Positions 24,149-32,447 of a DNA stretch of 64,000 nucleotides are shown here, in pieces. A program made the position numbers and the translations under genes. Source of the DNA: Nonomuraea turcica. GTDB lineage: Bacteria > Actinomycetota > Actinomycetes > Streptosporangiales > Streptosporangiaceae. The notes under the pieces were generated by a model. That model was not told where the DNA came from. It searched no databases and worked only from the letters and a program-made list of their open reading frames with translations. The stretch covers positions 424,471-488,470 of the forward strand of contig NZ_JAUZQF010000006.1 in NCBI RefSeq assembly GCF_030718205.1, given 5' to 3'. Position 1 is the first letter of the stretch. Every line of letters starts with the position of its first letter.

Positions 24149-24461
24149 TCATGCTCTCGGCGAGCAGCTGGTCGATGCGGTCCGGCTCCACCTGCGTGGC
24201 GGCGGCGATCAACGGCACCAGCCCGCTCACCGTGGAGATGTGCTGCCTGTACAGCGGGCCGAAACCCACATGCGGAGCATCGGCGACCGGGTCGTCCGGC
24301 AGATCGTTGCGCCACAACTGCGCCCACCAGCTGCCGGTCCCCTCATCCCACCCCCACACGCTGCGGTTCTCCCAACCCTCCAGCAAGATTGCGAACGGGC
24401 CCGGGTTTCGCATGTTCGCCTCCATCCATCGCCAACGTCCTTCAATGAGGGGCGTGTTCAT
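24144..24461 (-). CDS. Hypothetical protein, 105 aa
   Basis: From ATG 24461 the protein is acidic and Trp-rich (IEGRWRWMEANMRNPGPFAI, LLEGWENRSVWGWDEGTGSW), with a final helix VEPDRIDQLLAESM. No signal or membrane segment. A longer frame upstream is possible (ATG 24509), but its extra residues have poor composition. Convergent to the relaxase gene. Unknown function; island-encoded. Confidence 0.6.
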   Translation of the reverse strand: MNTPLIEGRWRWMEANMRNPGPFAILLEGWENRSVWGWDEGTGSWWAQLWRNDLPDDPVADAPHVGFGPLYRQHISTVSGLVPLIAAATQVEPDRIDQLLAESMS

Positions 24462-24905
24462 CCTGACTGGCTGCCAGGGTGGTTGCCTCCGGTTGAGGGG
24501 GAAGTTCATTGACGACGTCGGCTGACTTGGTCGACGACAACGGGCGCCCGTTATCTCCGCGCACACCGTGCGCCACATCTTTCGCCACCAACTTGTTGTG
24601 CCGGAGCGTTGATGTTGTCCTGGTCGCCGAGCGCGGAAAGGCGCGCCTATAACGGTTTGTCGCAGTCAGCGGCTATTATCCGGTCCATGACAGCGTCCGC
24701 TAGCAGAGAGTCAAGACATTCTGTCAAGTTAAGTGGATTGTTCGAGTCGCGCTTCGTTGACTGGTCTCTTCCCGAGCCATTTCCACGCCCTATCTGCACC
24801 TATCGCACCCGTCAGGGCCCACCTGGCAGCCCCCATGCCTCTGGCTGGTCGGCATCCCGACCCAGCGTGTGGCACGTCCGCCGTGCACGGCTCAGGGACG
24901 GTGCC
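24462..24905. other. Intergenic, no gene seen
   Basis: Divergent promoter region between the 105-aa gene and the DUF6907-like gene. It is locally AT-richer around 24640-24740. No RNA structure or repeat stands out. Confidence 0.35.
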
Positions 24906-25319
24906 ATGTCGATGCGCCTGTCAAGACTTCGGATGCTCAGGGACGTCATGAGGTGCTTAATCCTGATCAGCCATGGCTCGGAGAAACGCATTGAGACGTA
25001 CAGTGCTTCGCTTGGGCCCTTGCCCGCGAGTCCCGTTGTGTTGATCCCTGCCCAGCGTGCGCCCTGCCAGCCGTGGTGTGTGACGCACGACCACGCCGAG
25101 GGCTACTGCCATAGTCGCAACGTCTCCACCCCCGGCGGGCGGTGGAGCGCCCCCGGCTACGTGGCCATGAGTCACGGGCCCGCCGGTGGCACTCTTGTCG
25201 AACTCCACCACGACGGCGATGCCGAGCTGACACCAGACGAGGCCGAGCAGTTCGCGAATGCGATCCTCGCCCAAGTTGCCCTCGCCCGGGCCGTGAATCG
25301 TTCAGAGATACAGCCTTGA
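24906..25319 (+). CDS. DUF6907-like protein, 137 aa
   Basis: The diagnostic segment is CQPWCVTHDHAEGYCH, a C-x2-W-C-x2-(D/H)-H putative metal site characteristic of DUF6907 proteins in Streptomyces and relatives. It is followed by a strand GTLVELHHDGDAELTPDEAE and a terminal helix AEQFANAILAQVAL. ATG 24906 has AGGGAC in place; the first 45 residues look less conserved. These proteins of unknown function are common on actinobacterial mobile elements and are proposed accessory factors. Confidence 0.6.
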   Translation: MSMRLSRLRMLRDVMRCLILISHGSEKRIETYSASLGPLPASPVVLIPAQRAPCQPWCVTHDHAEGYCHSRNVSTPGGRWSAPGYVAMSHGPAGGTLVELHHDGDAELTPDEAEQFANAILAQVALARAVNRSEIQP

Positions 25320-25390
25320 TGATCGCCGCCGAGTTGCTCCGCTGTCGGTCTTACCCAAGCCCGGCCCATGGGGGAGCCCTGTGCGCAGCC

Positions 25391-25780
25391 TCACCAGTAC
25401 GGCAGCCAGTCCGGCTTCGGGATTTGGTCGGCGACCGTCCACACGCCCTTGTCCCAACGCGCCCGCGACCCGCGCGGCCCGTACACGAACACTGGCTGCG
25501 ACGCCGCATCATACTTACCGGCCAGATCCGCCAGCACATACAGCAGCTCCGCGATCGCACCGTCCGCGGCATACCCCGGGCACGACAATGCCCGCACCTG
25601 CTGGCCCGCCTGTGTCCCCACGATGATCTGGACATGGTCGGCGGCGCGGAAGCGCCTCCATGGCTCGTGATTCCATTGGAGCTCGTCGTCGTCCTTGAAG
25701 ATCGGGAGCGGGTTGACGTTCACGATCGCGTCGACCCGGATGAACTGCTGCGGATCCTCGGTCACCAGCCACGCCGCCAT
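25391..25780 (-). CDS. Hypothetical protein, 129 aa
   Basis: ATG 25780 gives WLVTEDPQQFIRVDAIVNVN, then WNHEPWRRFRAADHVQIIVG and DGAIAELLYVLADLAGKYDA, a compact alpha/beta domain. The sequence before this ATG in the same frame has poor composition. No family recognised. It is divergent from the downstream hydrolase gene, with about 80 bp between. Confidence 0.6.
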   Translation of the reverse strand: MAAWLVTEDPQQFIRVDAIVNVNPLPIFKDDDELQWNHEPWRRFRAADHVQIIVGTQAGQQVRALSCPGYAADGAIAELLYVLADLAGKYDAASQPVFVYGPRGSRARWDKGVWTVADQIPKPDWLPYW

Positions 25781-25862
25781 GCCTTCAGCGTGAGCGACGA
25801 TTCCACTGGCGGCAACCCTCGGTCGAGCGCGGCTTGGTAGCCGGATGTGACTGCTCGGAGCC

Positions 25863-26888
25863 GTGACGTTGAGTGTTGCGATTGCTTGGGTGGAGGTCGT
25901 GCGCCTACTCAAGCGATCATTCGCCGCTGCCGCCATCACCACCGCCGCGCTCGGAGCCGCCAGCGCCGCCTACCAAACCTGGGGTTCCGTGAGGGACCGA
26001 CGCCGCTACCCACCGCCCGGCCGGATGGTCGACGTTGACGGTCGACGCATCCATCTATGGACGGCCGGGGACAGGGCGCCGACCGTCGTCATCATCCCCG
26101 CCCTGGGAGAATCGTCCGTGGACTTCGCGATACTCCTACCGGCACTTGTAAAGGAGACGCGCACGGTCATCTTCGACCGGGCAGGGCTCGGCTGGAGCGA
26201 CCCCGTCTGGAACCCCATAGCGCAACTGAACGCGGCCGACGACCTGCACACTGCACTCCACCGGGCCGGTATCGAGCCGCCATACATCCTGGCTGGCCAC
26301 TCAATGGGCGGCTACATCGTCCACCTATTCGCCGCCGAACACCCAGAGGAGGTGGCGGGGATCGTATTCATTGACTCCAGCCACCCCGATCAGCACCGCC
26401 GGTTCCCCAATTATCACTGGGGGACGCTCAAGCATGCGGCGATGCGCCGGGCCAAGTGGTTCGGTCTGAGACGCCTGGCGCGAGATCTCGGCCTAGCCGA
26501 GGAGCCGTCGAGCCTGGTTCCGCCCGAGTACGCGGAGGTGGCTGTGGCCCTGTCGTTGAGTGATCGGCGACGGCGCACCTCATGGTGGGAGTTGGCGCTG
26601 CGCGCGCAGATCGGGTCCGCCGTCAGTCGAAGGAGCGGCCCGCTCGGCGACATTCCCGTGACGGTGCTGACGTGCAGCGAGGTCGACCCAACCGCCAAGA
26701 CGCCACAACAGCTCACGGCATGTCGGAAGCACTTCAGGACTTGGTACCCGCTGCAGGTCGACCTGGCGAACCTGTCCACGGACAGCAAGCATGTTGTCGC
26801 CGAGAACGCCGGCCACTACATCCACCACGATCAACCGGAGTTGGTTGTAGAGGCGATCCTGGACTTGGTGCGGCGCGCTCGCACGTGA
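25863..26888 (+). CDS. Membrane-anchored alpha/beta hydrolase, 341 aa
   Basis: A hydrophobic N-terminal segment (residues 20-40) suggests a signal anchor. The fold is canonical: VVIIPALGESSVDF, FDRAGLGWSDP, nucleophile elbow GHSMGG near residue 146, an acidic residue in the CSEVDP loop, and His in NAGHYIHHDQPELV near the C-terminus. The closest types are esterase or epoxide-hydrolase-like enzymes; the substrate is unknown. The start is GTG 25863, though a later GTG is possible. Intact, in contrast with many island neighbours. Confidence 0.8.
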   Translation: MTLSVAIAWVEVVRLLKRSFAAAAITTAALGAASAAYQTWGSVRDRRRYPPPGRMVDVDGRRIHLWTAGDRAPTVVIIPALGESSVDFAILLPALVKETRTVIFDRAGLGWSDPVWNPIAQLNAADDLHTALHRAGIEPPYILAGHSMGGYIVHLFAAEHPEEVAGIVFIDSSHPDQHRRFPNYHWGTLKHAAMRRAKWFGLRRLARDLGLAEEPSSLVPPEYAEVAVALSLSDRRRRTSWWELALRAQIGSAVSRRSGPLGDIPVTVLTCSEVDPTAKTPQQLTACRKHFRTWYPLQVDLANLSTDSKHVVAENAGHYIHHDQPELVVEAILDLVRRART

Positions 26889-26908
26889 CACCTGGCCCTC
26901 CGCCCGGA

Positions 26909-27316
26909 TCACGCAGGCGGCGGTCCCACGTAGCGGATGGCTTTTGCATTGGCGTCAGGTGTCACGTCCGCGGCCCAATCGAACGCCTCATTCTGGTCGT
27001 CGACCGGGACGGCGGTCGTGAAGTACGCTGGCGCGCCAAGTTCCTCGCCCTGGCGCCGCAGGGCCCAGCCGTCGCCCTCCCTTGTGAGAATCCACTCAGA
27101 CGCGGGTGCGGTGGCCGCCTCGGGTTGCCACACTCGCGCGAACGCCCTGGGCAGCGCCTTCCATCGGGTTCGCCGCCCGGCCGCCGCTGTCGAGGATGAT
27201 GCATAGCCGAGCACGCCTCGGCGTGTCTGTCCGAGCAGGCATAGCTGGAGCACGTCGACTGCATGGCGCAGCGCGTCCGCGCGAGGATGCCGCCGCTCAG
27301 CCGAGTCCGCAGTCAT
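26909..27316 (-). CDS. Hypothetical protein, 135 aa
   Basis: ATG 27316 lies inside the 3' end of the upstream gene (20-bp overlap), so the two are probably co-transcribed. The protein is basic in its N-terminal half (ADALRHAVDVLQLCLLGQTR), and the C-terminal half reads as strands with W and D residues (EWILTREGDGWALRRQGEEL). No signal peptide. No recognised family. Confidence 0.55.
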   Translation of the reverse strand: MTADSAERRHPRADALRHAVDVLQLCLLGQTRRGVLGYASSSTAAAGRRTRWKALPRAFARVWQPEAATAPASEWILTREGDGWALRRQGEELGAPAYFTTAVPVDDQNEAFDWAADVTPDANAKAIRYVGPPPA

Positions 27317-27758
27317 CAACGCTCACCACCCGTTCCCTGCTGTCCTTCTGCGCTGGCTCAAACTCCTGCACCTTGCCGTCTTTCCCTTTTAACGATCCCA
27401 CGGCGGTTCCGCGGGCGCGCCACAGTCCGGGAAAGCACGCGGTGGCCGTGGTCAGCGTGCGCGGGGTGGAGGTTGGGACGGTCCGGTCTTCCCGTTGGTC
27501 CATGGTGACCCAGCGGCCGTTGGAGTCCCGGAGCTGTAACCGCAGGGAGATCCGGTGCCGGATCGGCGGGTCGGTGCACCAATATCTGAGGGTCGCTCCG
27601 ATCCCGGCAGGGGAGACGCTGATGTCGCCGTGCAATACCTCCATGAAGCACTGCGGGTCCGGGACGCGGCCCCTTTCCCCGGTGGCGTCAGGGTCGCCGC
27701 ATTTGGTGGGGGTGACGAGTATCGTAGCGATCGCACAGACGGCCAGTTGTGATCGCAC
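27297..27758 (-). CDS. Secreted or lipid-anchored protein, 153 aa
   Basis: GTG 27758 follows a strong GGGAGG. The first 20 residues are a short signal-like segment (LAVCAIATILVTPTKCGD), with a Cys at its end that could be a degenerate lipobox. The rest is a beta-rich domain with several Cys and Trp (CFMEVLHGDISVSPAG, LRYWCTDPPIRHRISLRLQL). It is the first gene of a two-gene operon with the 135-aa protein. Function unknown. Confidence 0.6.
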   Translation of the reverse strand: MRSQLAVCAIATILVTPTKCGDPDATGERGRVPDPQCFMEVLHGDISVSPAGIGATLRYWCTDPPIRHRISLRLQLRDSNGRWVTMDQREDRTVPTSTPRTLTTATACFPGLWRARGTAVGSLKGKDGKVQEFEPAQKDSRERVVSVDDCGLG

Positions 27759-27774
27759 CCACCCTCCCTAGGTG

Positions 27775-28242
27775 TCAGGCGCTGCAGTTCTGCCGCTCAG
27801 GGGCGACCAGGCGGGGCGGAAGTTCGGCAACTTTGATGACCTGTCCGACGCCGATGAACCGCTGGGTGACGAGGATGCCAGCGTCGTGGACGTGCTGGCC
27901 GGCGTGACTGGCCGAGGCGTCCTCGATGACCCACGGCGTGAGGTCGATCTCGAACGCGCCGAGCGCGGTCGCGAGCACGCAGCTCTCGGTGGCGATGCCG
28001 CACACATATATGTCGCGCCACCCCTTCTCTGCCACCAGCGCGGCACCGGCATCATCGGCGAAGAGCCCGTACCCCTTCTTGTCGATCACGTACGACTTGG
28101 CCGCGTGCGGCTGCAGGTCGTCCACGATGTCGATCTGCGGCGACCCCATGCATTCCGACCAGCGGACGGAGCTTCTGCGGCCGTACCTGCGCCCCTGGGT
28201 GGTGTCCTCCCAAATTCCTCCCATCAGCGGTGCGAAGATCAT
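27775..28242 (-). pseudogene. Isochorismatase-family hydrolase, N-terminally truncated at the island end
   Basis: The C-terminal two-thirds is a clear cysteine-hydrolase fold: DKKGYGLFADDAGAALVAEK, GWRDIYVCGIATESCVLATA with the catalytic Cys, then VIEDASASHAGQHVHDAGIL. Family members are about 180-200 aa and need an N-terminal Asp and Lys, which are missing. The first 20 codons here coincide with the arm-type motif of the att region and do not look like the family. The gene was evidently cut when the element end formed, and probably replaced the integrase expected at this spot. Confidence 0.65.
28205..28223 (+). repeat. Arm-type motif, island right end
   Basis: TCCTCCCAAATTCCTCCCA differs from 3184-3202 only at two central positions and lies just inside the right att copy. 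Together they look like the two arms of attP. Confidence 0.6.
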
Positions 28243-28253
28243 AGAAATGAGAA

Positions 28254-28279
28254 ATGACCAGGCCGTTTAGCCTGGTCAT
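28254..28279 (-). terminator. Hairpin downstream of tRNA-Ala
   Basis: A perfect 10-bp stem ATGACCAGGC/GCCTGGTCAT with a 6-nt loop, followed on the minus strand by a T-rich stretch. It can terminate tRNA-Ala transcription. Confidence 0.65.
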
Positions 28280-28294
28280 CGCCCTTCTGATCTT

Positions 28295-28337
28295 GTGGAG
28301 CCTAGGAGATTCGAACTCCTGACTTCCTGCTTGCAAA
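28295..28337. repeat. Right att site within tRNA-Ala
   Basis: A 43-bp exact copy of 3046-3088, same orientation. It covers the 3' part of the tRNA gene up to the anticodon loop. Integration here leaves the tRNA intact, because the element supplies an identical 3' end. Confidence 0.9.
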
Positions 28338-28368
28338 GCAGGCGCTCTGCCAACTGAGCTAAGGCCCC
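28296..28368 (-). tRNA. tRNA-Ala(UGC)
   Basis: A full 73-nt cloverleaf on the minus strand: acceptor GGGGCCT/AGGCTCC, D-arm with AGCTCAGTTGGCAGAGC, anticodon arm CCTGC-TTTGCAA-GCAGG with anticodon TGC, and T-arm with GTTCGAATC. CCA is not encoded. It serves as the integration site of the neighbouring island. A tRNA-Ala near the DLW-39 gene is typical of the oriC-proximal region in actinomycetes. Confidence 0.95.
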
Positions 28369-28383
28369 TTCGACGAAGATAGC

Positions 28384-29112
28384 TTACCGGGAGGACGATG
28401 CTACCTGCGTCGTGCCGAGGTCGTCGCTCAGCACCAAACCTGGGAAGTCGATGATCGAATCCAGGATGTGGGTCGCGCCGCCCTTGAGGAGGCGTTCCCG
28501 GCTGTGCACGCCGGTCATCAGGCCGGCCACGATCGAGGCGCCGGCTCGACGGCCGGACAGCATGTCGCTCTCCGAGTCGCCTACGACCGCCACGTTGCGG
28601 ACGTCCTCTACCCCCAGGCGGAGAACGGCGTGTAGCACCATGTCGGGCCAGGGGCGGCCGCGGCCGCCGGCGTCTTCGGGGGAGATGGCCAGGTCGATCT
28701 TGTCGTGCCAGCCGAGCACGCCCAGGATGCGGCCCAGTGTGGTGCGGCTGAAGCCGGTGATCAAGGCGAGCTTGATACCGGTGCCGCGCAGCTTGTCGAG
28801 GACTTCTATGACTCCGGGCATGGGGACGAGACCTGCCCGCTCCAGTGCGCCCTCGTAGGAACGCTCGAACGTCAGGTTGGCCGCTTGCGCCTGGGCCTCG
28901 TTGCCGGGGAAGATCCCGCGGAAGACATCGATCTTGGGGCACCCCCGGGACCGGTGCACGTGAACCATGGCACGTGCGTACGCACCGGTCCCGGGCACTA
29001 TGCCCTGGGTGGCGATCGCCTCGGCGAAGGCGCGCTCGACCATGGCAATGTCACCGACCGTGGTGCCCGCAAGGTCCAGGCACACCAGCTTGATGGGGAC
29101 GATGTCACTCAT
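28384..29112 (-). CDS. Phosphonatase-like HAD hydrolase, 242 aa
   Basis: A HAD-superfamily phosphatase with motif I DLAGTT (nucleophile Asp near residue 13), a helical cap domain, motif II ITGFSRTTLG, a Lys-bearing loop, and motif IV VGDSESDMLSGRRAG. DxAGTT and overall order match phosphonoacetaldehyde-hydrolase-like proteins, though the Schiff-base Lys of true phosphonatase is not evident, so the substrate is unsure. The start is ATG 29112. It lies 15 bp downstream of DLW-39 and is probably co-transcribed with it. Confidence 0.8.
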   Translation of the reverse strand: MSDIVPIKLVCLDLAGTTVGDIAMVERAFAEAIATQGIVPGTGAYARAMVHVHRSRGCPKIDVFRGIFPGNEAQAQAANLTFERSYEGALERAGLVPMPGVIEVLDKLRGTGIKLALITGFSRTTLGRILGVLGWHDKIDLAISPEDAGGRGRPWPDMVLHAVLRLGVEDVRNVAVVGDSESDMLSGRRAGASIVAGLMTGVHSRERLLKGGATHILDSIIDFPGLVLSDDLGTTQVASSSR

Positions 29113-29127
29113 CGCCTCGCCGGTCGG

Positions 29128-29247
29128 TTAGTTCTCGCTGCCGGTCGCCTCAGTCCAGAGATCGAGCTCTGCGCGGTCGGCCTGAACCTTGCGCCAGATC
29201 AGCAGCCCCCCGAGGGCGATCAGCGCCAGAACAAGCAGCTTCTTCAC
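29128..29247 (-). CDS. DLW-39 family protein, 39 aa
   Basis: A short protein starting at GTG 29247: KKLLVLALIALGGLLIWRKV, one membrane helix, then a basic-acidic turn and the family signature ELDLW. This tiny conserved actinobacterial protein is usually found near gyrA and tRNA-Ala. Its position here supports the oriC-proximal assignment. Function unknown. Confidence 0.8.
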   Translation of the reverse strand: MKKLLVLALIALGGLLIWRKVQADRAELDLWTEATGSEN

Positions 29248-29646
29248 GGTGTGACCCCACTTCTTCGACGGCCTCACCTGCCGGGGTGAGACCCAACGGT
29301 TGAAAAGCAGCCTAGCAAGGGATGGCTGCGGTCCCTGTGTTGCGCACGACCAGATGTGTGGAATGTGCGAAGAGCAAGTGTTCAAGCCCCACCCACCATA
29401 CCTGCCCCACCCCACGCGACGTCCTAACGGAAATTACTCAAAGTGACGATGTGTTTCGCGCCCCAGGTTTATAGCAGACATATGGGTATATATCGGACAA
29501 AGGCGAGGTTGTGACCTGTGGCGGGTGAGCGTGCTGCTCGGGGAATTCGGTGGCGGTGAAGAAAGCTCTGAGCGAACAAGGCGCCGGAGGTGCGGGTTCG
29601 TCCGTACCTCGAATATGAGCCGGGATCGCTCCCTTAGGAGATCGTG
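29248..29646. other. Intergenic region, no gene
   Basis: Divergent promoter region of DLW-39 and the secreted protein gene. An AT-rich patch near 29465-29500 (TATGGGTATATATC) may hold promoter elements. No RNA structure recognised. Confidence 0.4.
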
Positions 29647-30636
29647 ATGAGCGTCGCCACCAGGCTCGGCGCCTGTGTCCTGGGGCTGGCCGTTGTGTTC
29701 GGTGGCGCCTTGGCCGCGGGGCGTGCGGTCGGTCCCACGCCCGCGGAGGTCCCGTCGCACGTCGCGGACCACCCGGCCGTCGCGCTGGCGAAGGAACTGG
29801 CGGAAGGCGGCGACGGGAACGGCAATGGGGACGGCGACGAGAGCAGTGTCGGGCATGGTGGCCATCACGGCGGCTCCACGCAGCAGGCCAAGGGCAACAC
29901 CCCTATGGGACTGCAAGTGTCGCAGAACGGTTACACCCTTAATCCGCTCACCACGGCCGTCACCGGCCAGCCGATGGACTTCAGGTTCACGGTGATCGGG
30001 CCCGACTACAAGCCGGTCACTGACTATGAGGTCGAGCACGACAAGAAGATGCACTTCATCGTCGCCTCGCGCGACCTGACAAGCTTCCAGCACGTGCACC
30101 CGGAGATGGCCCCCGACGGCACGTGGTCGGTCAAACTGACGCTCCCCAAGGCGGGCGCGTACCGGGCATTCGCCGACTTCGTTTCCAAGGGCGGCGAGAA
30201 GCTGACGCTCGGCGTGGACCTGCAGGCCGCGGGTGACTTCCAGCCCGAGCCGCTCCCGCACGTCAGCCGTACGGCGACGGTCGACGACTACACGGTGAAC
30301 CTCGCCGGGAACCTGGTCCCCGGGCAGTCCAGCAAGCTCACCCTCACGGTCAACAAGGGCGGCGAGCCGGTCACGGATCTGCAGCCCTACCTCGGTGCGT
30401 ACGGCCACCTGGTCGCACTCCGCGCCGGCGACCTCGCCTACCTGCACGTGCACCCCGAAGACGGCAAAAAAGCCGGACCGGAGATCGTCTTCTACGCCGA
30501 GGTGCCGAGCACCGGCGATTATCGGCTGTTCCTGGACTTCCAGCACGACGACAAGGTCCGTACGGCGAGTTTCACGGTCCCGGCCACCCTGGCCGACGGG
30601 CACGTCCCGTCGGCCGACCACGACCACACGCACTGA
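29647..30636 (+). CDS. Secreted protein with His/Gly-rich linker, 329 aa
   Basis: ATG 29647 follows AGGAG. It has an N-terminal signal or anchor (LGACVLGLAVVFGGALAAG), then a Gly/Asp/His-rich linker with GHGGHHGG that could bind metal. The body is two beta-sandwich-like halves with repeated patterns: HFIVASRDLTSFQHVHPEMA in the first and YGHLVALRAGDLAYLHVHPE in the second. The HVHPE motif duplicated with the same spacing suggests an internal domain repeat. It ends DHDHTH. Family members lie near copper or other metal genes, so metal handling at the cell surface is plausible but inferred. Confidence 0.7.
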   Translation: MSVATRLGACVLGLAVVFGGALAAGRAVGPTPAEVPSHVADHPAVALAKELAEGGDGNGNGDGDESSVGHGGHHGGSTQQAKGNTPMGLQVSQNGYTLNPLTTAVTGQPMDFRFTVIGPDYKPVTDYEVEHDKKMHFIVASRDLTSFQHVHPEMAPDGTWSVKLTLPKAGAYRAFADFVSKGGEKLTLGVDLQAAGDFQPEPLPHVSRTATVDDYTVNLAGNLVPGQSSKLTLTVNKGGEPVTDLQPYLGAYGHLVALRAGDLAYLHVHPEDGKKAGPEIVFYAEVPSTGDYRLFLDFQHDDKVRTASFTVPATLADGHVPSADHDHTH

Positions 30637-30665
30637 ACGCACCCGCACTGAATGCGTCGCCCGGT

Positions 30666-31937
30666 TCAGGGGAGCGCCCGGCCGGTAGCCGGCGCCATCC
30701 GCGTCAGGTACGCCCATCTGGCGGCCGGCGCCATCGCGGCGCCCGCTGCCATGAATACCGTGCCGAGCAGAAGCCACCCGAGCGTCCCGCCGCCGAGCAC
30801 AAGCGCGGTGAGCGCCACCGGCCCGCACATCCTGGCCACGGCCACGCCGGTGCCGAAGAAGCCCTGGTACTGGCCCTGCCGGTCATCCGGGGCGAGCCCG
30901 AAGCTGATCTCCCAGGCCCCGGCGGCGAGCAGCATCTCGCCCACGACCAGCAGCGCCGCCGCCACTAGCAGGAACACCCACCCGTACGTGCTGAGCGCGA
31001 ACACCATGCAGGCCGCGAGCATCACCAGCCCGGCCTGGCGGACCGACGAGGACGCGTCCCGCAGGCCCTTGACCCGGCGCGCCAGCCGCACCTGGAAGAG
31101 CAGCACGCTGGCGGTGTTGATGAGGAGCAGCGCCGCGACCACCCAGGACGGCGCGGAGGTGCGCTCGGCGATCCAGAGCGGCACGACCACGCTCAGCAAC
31201 GGCATGTAGAAGAGCATCACCGTGTTGATCAGCGTGATCACGGCATAGGGGCGGTCCCTGAGCACGGCCAGCTTCGGCCCGGCGGAGGCGGCGAGCGGTA
31301 CGGGCCGCACGGCGGGCAGCCTGAGCAGCAGCGCCGCCGCCACGAGGAAGCTCACGGCGTCGAGCGCGAACAACGTCAGGTACGCGGACGGAGTGCCGAG
31401 CCACAACGCGAGCCCGCCGAGACCGGCCCCGACGGCCAGGCCGCCGTTCAGCGTGGCCTGCAGGGCCGCCCGCACCACGGTACGTTCGGCGGGCTCCACC
31501 ACCCCGGCCAGCAGGGCCTGGCGGGCGGCGGACAGGCCCGTCTGCGCCGTCCCGTACAGGCAGGCCACGAGCACGAACGGCGCGAACGACCGGACGAACA
31601 TGAACGAGACCACCGCCGCGGCCGTCGCGACCGCCAGCAGCACGGCAACGCCGCGCGCGCCGCGCCGGTCGGCGAGGTGGCCGAGCGGGACGCCGGCGAT
31701 TGAGCCGACGGCCCAGCCCAGCGTGAGGCCGAGGCCGATCTCGGCAGGCGGCAGACCGACGATCCTGGCGAAGTAGAAAGCGGAGGTGACGAGGTAGGCG
31801 CCGTCACCGATGGAGTTCGCGAACTGGGCCTGAGCCAGGATGCGCCGCCCGTTCACGGCCCGTCCGCTCATGGCCTGTCCGTTCAAGGCCCGCCCGCTCA
31901 CGGTCGCTCCCACACGCCTTGCCGAGGGCGCGATCAC
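30666..31937 (-). CDS. MFS transporter, 423 aa
   Basis: About 12 hydrophobic segments, with the MFS signature GHLADRRGARG between helices 2 and 3 and a hydrophilic central loop. It is probably a drug or small-molecule exporter. GTG 31937 overlaps the upstream stop by 4 bp (GTGA), indicating translational coupling with the AhpD-like gene. The N-terminus before helix 1 contains an imperfect repeat SGRALNGQAMSGRAVNGRR, encoded by tandem 15-bp units. Likely controlled by the divergent MocR regulator. Confidence 0.85.
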   Translation of the reverse strand: MIAPSARRVGATVSGRALNGQAMSGRAVNGRRILAQAQFANSIGDGAYLVTSAFYFARIVGLPPAEIGLGLTLGWAVGSIAGVPLGHLADRRGARGVAVLLAVATAAAVVSFMFVRSFAPFVLVACLYGTAQTGLSAARQALLAGVVEPAERTVVRAALQATLNGGLAVGAGLGGLALWLGTPSAYLTLFALDAVSFLVAAALLLRLPAVRPVPLAASAGPKLAVLRDRPYAVITLINTVMLFYMPLLSVVVPLWIAERTSAPSWVVAALLLINTASVLLFQVRLARRVKGLRDASSSVRQAGLVMLAACMVFALSTYGWVFLLVAAALLVVGEMLLAAGAWEISFGLAPDDRQGQYQGFFGTGVAVARMCGPVALTALVLGGGTLGWLLLGTVFMAAGAAMAPAARWAYLTRMAPATGRALP

Positions 31938-32380
31938 TTGTACGACTCCGGCGTCATCCGCGTGGCGACGCCCATCCGGTTCCAGGCGTTGATGGTGGCC
32001 ACGGCCACCACGAGCGCGGCCAGCTCTTGCTGGGTGAAGTGCGCGGCGGCCTGCTCCCAGACCTCGTCCGTGACATCGGTGGTGGACAGCCTGGTAGCCG
32101 CCTCGGTGAAGGCGAGCGCGGCCCGTTCCTGGCGGGTGAAGAAGGGCGCCTCGCGCCACACCGCCACCGCGTGCAGGCGGGCGTCGCTCTCCCCTGCCCG
32201 CTTGGCGTCCGAGCTGTGCATGTCCACGCAGTAAACGCAGCCGTTGATCTGGCTGGCGCGCAGGCATACCAGCTCCAGGAGGGGCTTGGCCAGGGTGCTC
32301 GCGGCGACGAACCTGTCCAGCCCGGCCATCGCCTTGTACGCCTCACCGGCCAGTGATCCGAGATCCATGCGCTCTGTCAT
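31934..32380 (-). CDS. AhpD/carboxymuconolactone decarboxylase-like protein, 148 aa
   Basis: The AhpD-type redox motif is CVYCVDMHS (C-x2-C with downstream His), placed after LELVCLRASQINGC as in alkylhydroperoxidase AhpD-core proteins. Flanking helices fit (ERAALAFTEAATRL, AALVVAVATINAWNRMGV). Predicted role: thiol-dependent peroxide or radical detoxification. The start is ATG 32380; ATG 32368 is possible. First gene of an operon with the MFS exporter and divergent from the MocR gene, 67 bp apart. Confidence 0.85.
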   Translation of the reverse strand: MTERMDLGSLAGEAYKAMAGLDRFVAASTLAKPLLELVCLRASQINGCVYCVDMHSSDAKRAGESDARLHAVAVWREAPFFTRQERAALAFTEAATRLSTTDVTDEVWEQAAAHFTQQELAALVVAVATINAWNRMGVATRMTPESYK

Positions 32381-32447
32381 GCACCCATCTTCAAGCGCAA
32401 CTTGTCCCGAGATAAGCTCCAATCCTCGGCAAACTGATTGGGCCAAG

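Noticed and set aside
29434..30828. Antisense frame over the secreted His-rich protein
   Set aside because: Arg/Val/Gly-rich shadow; the plus strand has a signal peptide, ribosome site and duplicated domain pattern.
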